Assembly (NCBI GenBank): GCA_016124255.1
Contig: WGOB01000009.1
Coordinates: 1-60,913, forward strand
Origin: Alphaproteobacteria bacterium
GTDB taxonomy: Bacteria; Pseudomonadota; Alphaproteobacteria; Caulobacterales; Aquidulcibacteraceae
Length of the DNA stretch: 60,913 bases
Direction of reading: 5' to 3'
This document shows, piece by piece, positions 56,174 to 60,913 of this stretch. The notes below the pieces were generated by a model, which was given only the letters and a program-made list of their open reading frames with translations, was not told where the DNA came from and searched no databases. Within the stretch, counting starts at the first letter, position 1. Every line of letters begins with the position of its first letter. A program made the position numbers and the translations under genes.

Positions 56174-56374
56174 ATGCGCGTTTGGGTCAATGGCGAAGCG
56201 CTCGATGCGCCCGAAGAAGCGAACCTCGCGCGCTTTCTCGCCGGACTGGGGATCGATCCGGCCAAGGTCGCGGTGGAACGAAACCGGACAATCGTCCCGC
56301 GCTCGCAATATGGCGAAACTGTGCTCGACGACGGCGACCGGCTGGAGATCGTCCAGTTCGTCGGCGGCGGGTGA
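56174..56374 (+). CDS. thiS: sulfur carrier protein ThiS
   Basis: This 66-residue ubiquitin-fold protein ends in the Gly-Gly motif (IVQFVGGG) that becomes a thiocarboxylate for thiazole synthesis. The ATG at 56174 gives the canonical MRVWVNGE start; 56168 is possible. It would normally sit next to thiG, but a toxin-antitoxin pair intervenes. Confidence 0.9.
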   Translation: MRVWVNGEALDAPEEANLARFLAGLGIDPAKVAVERNRTIVPRSQYGETVLDDGDRLEIVQFVGGG

Positions 56375-56410
56375 GCACAGGATGATTGCAATTCGCTGGC
56401 GGGTGAGCAC
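56366..56410 (+). repeat. 13-bp direct repeat at thiS end
   Basis: GGCGGGTGAGCAC occurs at 56366-56378 (including the thiS stop codon) and at 56398-56410, just before the antitoxin start. The copies are 32 bp apart. They mark the left edge of the inserted DUF433/DUF5615 pair. Confidence 0.85.
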
Positions 56411-56419
56411 CATGGCGCG

Positions 56420-56638
56420 ATGTTGGATTGGTCCCACTGTCCGGCGGTCGAACGCGCGGCTGACCGGGTGAGCGGCGCGTGGGTCTTTCGCGGCACACGC
56501 GTGCCCGTTAAGGCGCTGTTTGAGAACCTTGAGGGCGGGGCCACCGTCGGCGAGTTTCTGGAATGGTTTCCCGGCGTAAGCGCCGCTCACGTGGACGCCG
56601 TTCTCGAACACGCCCAGCAGAGCCTCGAAGAGGCCTAG
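56420..56638 (+). CDS. DUF433 antitoxin-like protein
   Basis: This 72-residue protein of the DUF433 family has the strings GAWVFRGTRVPVKALFENL and EFLEWFPGVSAAHVDAVLEH, a small helix-turn-helix-like fold. Members are found beside PIN-like toxins of the DUF5615 family. Its stop is 2 bp before the toxin GTG. It interrupts thiS-thiG. Confidence 0.85.
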   Translation: MLDWSHCPAVERAADRVSGAWVFRGTRVPVKALFENLEGGATVGEFLEWFPGVSAAHVDAVLEHAQQSLEEA

Positions 56639-56640
56639 GC

Positions 56641-56967
56641 GTGAAGATTTTGTTCGATCAGGGCACGCCCGCGCCGCTGCGGCGCGCCTTGGTCGGGCAT
56701 GACGTGTCGATTGCGTTTGAACTGGGCTGGAGCACTCTCTCGAACGGCGCGCTGCTTAATGCGGCCGAAGCTGACGGCTACTCGATGCTGATCACCACCG
56801 ATCAAAACCTGCGATACCAGCAAAACCTTTCAAACCGCCGGTTGGCGGTGGTGATCCTGTCGACGACGGACTGGCGCCGGATTCAATCGCATGTGCACTT
56901 GGTTTGCGACGCTGTCGACGCGGCTGCGGCCGGCGATGTGATCGCGGTGACGATCCCGCCGCGCTAG
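56641..56967 (+). CDS. DUF5615 PIN-like toxin
   Basis: This 108-residue protein of the DUF5615 PIN-like family starts at GTG 56641. The motif [14 protein letters not shown] carries the acidic Asp near residue 6, and [17 protein letters not shown] carries a second acidic site. It is a presumed nuclease toxin, neutralised by the DUF433 protein. It lies 14 bp before thiG. Confidence 0.83.
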   Translation: MKILFDQGTPAPLRRALVGHDVSIAFELGWSTLSNGALLNAAEADGYSMLITTDQNLRYQQNLSNRRLAVVILSTTDWRRIQSHVHLVCDAVDAAAAGDVIAVTIPPR

Positions 56968-56981
56968 GTTCAGGGGTACGG

Positions 56982-57761
56982 ATGAATGGAATGACAGACG
57001 CTCTCGTCATCGCCGGGCGGACGTTCGCGTCGCGCCTGATCATCGGCACCGGCAAATATAAGACGTATGCGGAGAATGCGGCGGCGCTGGAGGCGAGCGG
57101 AGCCGAGATCGTGACCGTCGCGCTGCGGCGCGTGAACCTCACGGATCCGAGCGAACCGCGGCTTGTCGATTTCATCGATCCAAAAATCGTGACCTACCTC
57201 CCCAACACCGCCGGCTGCTACACAGCCGACGACGCGGTGCGCACGCTGCGCCTTGCGCGCGAAGCCGGCGGCTGGACGCTGGTGAAGCTCGAAGTGCTGG
57301 CGGACCAAAAGACGCTCTATCCGGAGATGGAGGAGACGCTGAAGGCGGCGAAGGCGCTGATCGCGGACGGCTTCGAGGTCATGGTCTATTGCAGCGACGA
57401 TCCCGTCTATGCGCGCAAGCTGGAGGACGCCGGCTGCGCGGCGATCATGCCGCTCGGTTCGCTGATCGGGTCCGGCCTCGGGGTGCAGAACCCGGTCAAC
57501 ATCCGCCTGATCATCGAGCAGGCGCGCGTGCCGGTGATCGTGGACGCGGGCGTCGGCTGCGCCTCCGACGCCGCGATCGCGATGGAGCTCGGCTGCGACG
57601 GGGTGCTGATGAACACGGCGATCGCGGAAGCGCGCGATCCGATCCGCATGGCGCGCGCGATGAAGCATGCGGTGATCGCGGGGCGCGAAAGCTATCTCGC
57701 GGGGCGCATGGGCAAGAAGCGCTACGCCGATCCGTCGAGCCCGCTGGGCGGGCTGATCTGA
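56982..57761 (+). CDS. thiG: thiazole synthase ThiG
   Basis: ThiG forms the thiazole of thiamine from DXP, ThiS thiocarboxylate and a glycine-derived imine. The 259-residue TIM barrel shows [15 protein letters not shown], the catalytic Lys in [25 protein letters not shown] and [17 protein letters not shown]. It ends 2 bp before the convergent dsbA stop. Confidence 0.95.
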   Translation: MNGMTDALVIAGRTFASRLIIGTGKYKTYAENAAALEASGAEIVTVALRRVNLTDPSEPRLVDFIDPKIVTYLPNTAGCYTADDAVRTLRLAREAGGWTLVKLEVLADQKTLYPEMEETLKAAKALIADGFEVMVYCSDDPVYARKLEDAGCAAIMPLGSLIGSGLGVQNPVNIRLIIEQARVPVIVDAGVGCASDAAIAMELGCDGVLMNTAIAEARDPIRMARAMKHAVIAGRESYLAGRMGKKRYADPSSPLGGLI

Positions 57762-57762
57762 G

Positions 57763-58566
57763 TTAGGGCGTCGCCGCAGCCGCGGCGCGGCGCTTGGCCT
57801 CGACGAGGCGGGCGTTCATCGTCGCCTCCGCGTTCTCGCGCGGCCAGCCGTTCATCCACTCGCCGTTGATGAAGAAGGCCGGCGTGCCGGTGACGCCGGC
57901 TTCGGCCGCCTGGCGGTGGTTTTCCAGCAGCAGCGCGTCGATCGCCGGATCCTCCATGTCGCGGCGCATGCGGGCGACGTCGATCCCGTTGCGGCGCGCG
58001 AGGTCGTCGATGACAGCCGACGTGAGCGGGCCCTGGCGCGCCATCATCGCCTGATGGAACGGCAGGTATCGGCCCTGCCGGATCGACGCGACTGCGGCGC
58101 GGGAGGCCTCCGCGGCTTCCGATCCGCGGACGGGATATTCCTTGAACACGATGCGGACGTCGGGGTGGTTGCGCGCGATGCTCGACACCCAATCGTTCGC
58201 CGCCTGGCAATAGGGACAGGTGTAGTCGAAAAATTCGACGACGGTCACTTTCGCGTCGGCGGGACCGATGGAGAAGGAGCGGGGATCATTGACGATCGCC
58301 ATCTCACGCTCGGCGCGCTCGCGCGCGGCCAGCACTTCGAGGGCCTCGCGGATCACGCTGGGATCACGGATCAGGTAGTCGCGCACGACCGCGCGCATGT
58401 CGGTCTGCTGTTGCGGCGTGAAGCTCTCCACGTCGATCGGCTCGGAGGCGGGCGGCGCCGGCGCGACGGAGGGGCTGGCGGAGGCTTCGACGTCCTGACG
58501 GCTGCAGCCGCCCAACGCCAGAAGCGCGACCGCTGCGATCGCAACGAGAGGTCGAACCTTGGTCAT
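57763..58566 (-). CDS. DsbA-family thiol:disulphide oxidoreductase lipoprotein
   Basis: This 267-residue protein has a signal peptide with lipobox (LALGGC), a linker, and the DsbA fold with CPYC in VEFFDYTCPYCQAAND and the cis-Pro loop GVTGTPAFFINGEW. It is likely a periplasmic thiol oxidase or reductase, close to the Com1/ScsC type. The M48 protease gene is upstream on the same strand, with 49 bp between them. Confidence 0.88.
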   Translation of the reverse strand: MTKVRPLVAIAAVALLALGGCSRQDVEASASPSVAPAPPASEPIDVESFTPQQQTDMRAVVRDYLIRDPSVIREALEVLAARERAEREMAIVNDPRSFSIGPADAKVTVVEFFDYTCPYCQAANDWVSSIARNHPDVRIVFKEYPVRGSEAAEASRAAVASIRQGRYLPFHQAMMARQGPLTSAVIDDLARRNGIDVARMRRDMEDPAIDALLLENHRQAAEAGVTGTPAFFINGEWMNGWPRENAEATMNARLVEAKRRAAAAATP

Positions 58567-58615
58567 GGCGTGCAGGTGCAGGAGCCGCGGCGCGAATGCA
58601 AGGCGCTTCGCTCGG

Positions 58616-60019
58616 CTAACTCGGCGGCCGTCTGCCGCGGTCGTCGCCCATGATGTTCTGCACCGAGGCGACGATGTCGGTGGCGCGCTGCCAGGCGACG
58701 CTGCCCTGTTCCAGCGAGCGGCGGGCGCGTTCGGCGAAGTTCCGGGCGCCGCCGTAGTCGCCAATGACATAGGCGCGCTCGGCCGACGAGAGCCGCGCCA
58801 TGCCGTCTTCGCCGCGCAGATCGTGGGCCGCGGCGCGTTCGGTCCAGGCGAAAGCGTTGTCGGGCTCGGCGTGGGTGGCGTGCTCCAGGAGACCGATCGC
58901 TTCGTCGGCGGCTTCGCGGCCGTCCGCCGCGATCAGCGCCCGCGCGAGGTTGATCTCGAACAGCGGCGTGCGGGGGCGCAGCTCAAGCGAGCGACGATGA
59001 TGCACGATCGAGTCTTCGAACCGGCGGTTCTCAAACAGAATCTGCCCCTGCAATTCATGGAAGAACGGATTGGTCGGGTCTTCCTGCGTCAGCGAGCTGA
59101 TCTCGGCGAGGGCGCGCGGGAGGTCCGGGACGCGTGATTGGATGCCGCAGCCGCAATACGCGATCGCGCGGGCGTAGCGCGCGGGCTGGGAGGTGTTGCT
59201 TGGCGGGTAGAGCTGCAGCGTGCGCGATAGCGGCTCGATGAAGCCCACGAGCTTGGCCTGCATGAACTCAAAGCGGCGGATGTTCTCGGGGGTGTCGACG
59301 GCGTCGTAATGCGCGGCGTTCTCCACGCGCTCGCGCAGCGCCTCGATCCGATCGGATGTGAACGGGTGCGTCACGACCCAGGCGGGGGCGCGTCGTGCGG
59401 CGAATTCATAAGGGCGGAATTCGCGATTGAAGAACGTGATGAGGCCGCGTCCGGACTGGCCGGAGCGCTCGAGGAAATCGGCGCCAGCCTGATCAGCGGA
59501 GGCTTCCCAGGTGTTGGTGTAGCGGACGAAATTGCCCTGCGCGAACTGGCCGGAGCCTGAGATGATCGCGGCGCCTGCATCCGGCGCGCCGCTTGCGATG
59601 GCCAGGATGCCAAGCCCGATCGCGATCAGCGCCGGGCGCATCGACCGATTGATCGCTTCATTGGAGCGCGCGAGGTGGCCGCCGGAAATGTGGCCGGTTT
59701 CGTGCGCCAACACGCCGATCAATTCATTGGGATTGCGTGCGCGCATGATGAGGCCGGTGTGCACGTGGATGCGTTCGCCCTCGGCGACGAACGCGTTCAC
59801 CGACGCATCGCCAATCAGCACCAGCCGCACGCGGCTCGGATCAATGTTGGCGGCGTCGAGCAATGGCCGCGTATAGACATCGAGCGTCTCTTCGATCTCC
59901 ACATCGCGGATGACCGACATGCCTTGCGCCGAAGCGGGCGCGGCGCACGCCGCGAAGGCTGTCGCCGCAGCAATCAGCGGCGCGGCGAAGAACCGTTTGG
60001 CGGCGGCGCCGATGCGCAT
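58616..60019 (-). CDS. M48 metalloprotease with TPR repeats (BepA-like)
   Basis: This 467-residue secreted protease has a signal peptide (ending ASAQG), the zinc motif HETGHISGGH (about residues 105-114) and C-terminal TPR helices. BepA-type proteins check LptD and BAM assembly at the outer membrane. ATG 60019 follows AAGGAG. It precedes the dsbA-type gene, and a disordered hypothetical gene lies upstream. Confidence 0.9.
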   Translation of the reverse strand: MRIGAAAKRFFAAPLIAAATAFAACAAPASAQGMSVIRDVEIEETLDVYTRPLLDAANIDPSRVRLVLIGDASVNAFVAEGERIHVHTGLIMRARNPNELIGVLAHETGHISGGHLARSNEAINRSMRPALIAIGLGILAIASGAPDAGAAIISGSGQFAQGNFVRYTNTWEASADQAGADFLERSGQSGRGLITFFNREFRPYEFAARRAPAWVVTHPFTSDRIEALRERVENAAHYDAVDTPENIRRFEFMQAKLVGFIEPLSRTLQLYPPSNTSQPARYARAIAYCGCGIQSRVPDLPRALAEISSLTQEDPTNPFFHELQGQILFENRRFEDSIVHHRRSLELRPRTPLFEINLARALIAADGREAADEAIGLLEHATHAEPDNAFAWTERAAAHDLRGEDGMARLSSAERAYVIGDYGGARNFAERARRSLEQGSVAWQRATDIVASVQNIMGDDRGRRPPS

Positions 60020-60103
60020 GCGTGCTCCTTGCGAGGCGCCGACGCGGGAAGCGCGCGTCGGCGCTTCGATCAAAGCGCCCTTTGCGGCATCAAGATGACG
60101 CCG

Positions 60104-60682
60104 TCAGCGCTCCTTCTTGCCCCACCGTGAGAAGCGCGCAAGGAACCGCTCCCGGCGTTCCTGATCGGGCTGGTAATCGGAAACTTCGGCCCCGTCGTCT
60201 GGATCGGCAGGGGCGTCAGCGTCGACCAGCGCATCCTCGGGCTCCAACTCGTAGGGCGCGGCGGCGGCAGCGGGCGCGGCCGCCGCGGGTTCCGCATCAG
60301 CGGCATAATCGGTTTCGCCAGCGTCCAGCGGATCGCTTTGGTAGACCGGTCCGTCACTTTCGTCCGTCTCGGCGATGTCTTCTTCCGCGGTGTCGCCTTC
60401 GGGCGCCGCGGCGACGATGTCGGCGAAGCTCGCGTCGGCGTCGAGGGCCGCGGGCGCGTCTTCGCGGCGTCCGCGTCCACGCCGGCGTCGGCGGCGGCGG
60501 GGGCCGCCTTCGCCGGGGGCGCCGGCGGTTTCGGCGGCGGCCGGCGTCGCCTCGTCATCGAGCGCGTCATCGCCGTCCGCGCGCGTGTCGTCGGCGCCTG
60601 TTGGTTCGCCTTCGGATTCGCGCCGGCGGCGTCCGGCGGGCGAAACGTTCAAGGCGCTGAAGGCGGAAGATCTGGCCGCCAA
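60104..60682 (-). CDS. hypothetical low-complexity protein, Arg/acidic rich
   Basis: The 192-residue frame encodes an intrinsically disordered sequence: an Arg-rich patch (RRRRRRRGRGRRED), a long acidic Ala-rich part and a basic end (ERFLARFSRWGKKER). It resembles linker regions of RNase E-type proteins, without any domain. It starts at TTG 60682 with no ribosome site, so the start is uncertain, and the gene itself is only moderately supported. Confidence 0.4.
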   Translation of the reverse strand: MAARSSAFSALNVSPAGRRRRESEGEPTGADDTRADGDDALDDEATPAAAETAGAPGEGGPRRRRRRRGRGRREDAPAALDADASFADIVAAAPEGDTAEEDIAETDESDGPVYQSDPLDAGETDYAADAEPAAAAPAAAAAPYELEPEDALVDADAPADPDDGAEVSDYQPDQERRERFLARFSRWGKKER

Positions 60683-60775
60683 GCAACGCCGCGGCGCGGA
60701 TGTGCGGCGCTCGCGCGAAGCGGCGGCCTGACCTTTTTACCCTGTGCATTGACCCGCCGCAGGAGGGGGCTATTG

Positions 60776-60826
60776 ATGGCTGGAGCCTTTCGGGCTCCAG
60801 CTATTTTCTTATGGAGTGAGCGTTGA
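60776..60826 (+). CDS. possible 16-residue leader peptide upstream of ilvN
   Basis: An ATG at 60776 follows AGGAGGGGG with good spacing and encodes MAGAFRAPAIFLWSER, ending TGA at 60824-60826, which overlaps the TTG start of ilvN. A terminator hairpin lies inside it. Ile, Phe and Leu codons occur in a row, but this is not a classic multi-Leu/Val/Ile run. Attenuation is a hypothesis. Confidence 0.35.
   Translation: MAGAFRAPAIFLWSER
60779..60810 (+). terminator. terminator/attenuator hairpin before ilvN
   Basis: A 9-bp stem, GCTGGAGCC with GGCTCCAGC, and loop TTTCG are followed by TATTTTCTT. It lies within the leader region and ends 13 bp before the ilvN start. This fits either premature termination control or the end of an unseen transcript. 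Confidence 0.65.
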
Positions 60827-60913
60827 ACCAGAGCGTGGACCCGGTGGTCGTCAGACGCACGATCGCCTGCATCGTCGATAACGAGCCTGGCGTGCTGGCG
60901 CGGGTCGTATCGT
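60823..60913 (+). CDS. ilvN: acetolactate synthase small subunit, partial
   Basis: The window ends inside this gene; 30 codons are visible. The frame from TTG 60823 (GGAG 7 bp before) begins with a short lead, then RRTIACIVDNEPGVLARVVS, the ACT-domain start of IlvN that senses valine. IlvB is not in the visible sequence upstream. The partial length limits certainty. Confidence 0.7.
   Translation, partial: MNQSVDPVVVRRTIACIVDNEPGVLARVVS

Noticed and set aside
60338-60826. Plus-strand frame over the region before ilvN
   Set aside because: Gly/Arg-rich composition typical of an antisense shadow; only its last 16 codons carry a ribosome site.

Overview
The window is about 61 kb of chromosome from a GC-rich alphaproteobacterium. 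Gene content and order suggest the Caulobacterales/Hyphomonadaceae side: purM-purN-dnaB-alr-radA-cvpA-purF, DUF2066-hdaA-ppk1-ppx, an NDUFA12-type complex I subunit next to DUF2155 and aat-accC-accB-aroQ, several TonB-dependent receptors, and a B12-dependent ribonucleotide reductase paralogue. The taxonomic call is inference from gene content. No rRNA, tRNA, CRISPR array, insertion sequence or prophage was recognised.

Region 1 (1-15.6 kb) is an accessory catabolic island. An aconitase-type two-subunit hydratase and an isocitrate-lyase/PEP-mutase-family lyase (74-2738, +) stand tail to tail with a tightly overlapping operon (6395-2739, -). That operon encodes a maleamate-amidohydrolase-like isochorismatase-fold amidase, two paralogous NodB/PuuE-type (cyclic amide hydrolase) proteins and a Tat-exported nitrilase-fold protein. 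Next come a TonB receptor, a secreted CpcT/CpeT (bilin lyase family) protein, a Tat-lipoprotein flavin amine oxidase, an MHS-type carboxylate symporter and a second TonB receptor. One AT-rich motif, ATTGAYATACCCTTTG or a close variant, lies upstream of four transcription units of the island, so they may be one regulon. The enzyme set fits uptake and breakdown of a cyclic imide or alkylated maleimide: ring opening, half-amide hydrolysis, hydration, then aldol-type cleavage to pyruvate plus an acid. With the bilin-lyase homologue, a tetrapyrrole-derived substrate is an attractive but untested guess.

Region 2 (15.7-26.1 kb) is accessory and stress-related: Ohr, an SDR lacking the catalytic Tyr/Lys, a TetR regulator with candidate operators on both sides, two SnoaL-like proteins, a pirin, an EF-hand protein, an NmrA-like protein, a NylB-like esterase lipoprotein, an ArsC-fold protein, and two tandem ECF sigma factor modules with small membrane proteins.

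Region 3 (26.2-53 kb) is core: panB, a YfgM-like protein, bamB and der; then on the minus strand a ten-gene series purM-purN-dnaB-alr-hypothetical-radA-cvpA-purF-SDR-GNAT with frequent stop/start overlaps; then DUF2066, hdaA, ppk1, ppx, rnd, aspS, a GFA-fold protein, and a 919-residue protein that keeps only the C-terminal part of NrdJ.

Region 4 (52.2-60.9 kb) holds NDUFA12, DUF2155, aat, accC, accB, aroQ, then thiS and thiG split by a DUF433/DUF5615 toxin-antitoxin pair, a DsbA-type lipoprotein, an M48 protease with TPRs, a disordered hypothetical protein, and the beginning of ilvN behind a leader with a terminator hairpin.
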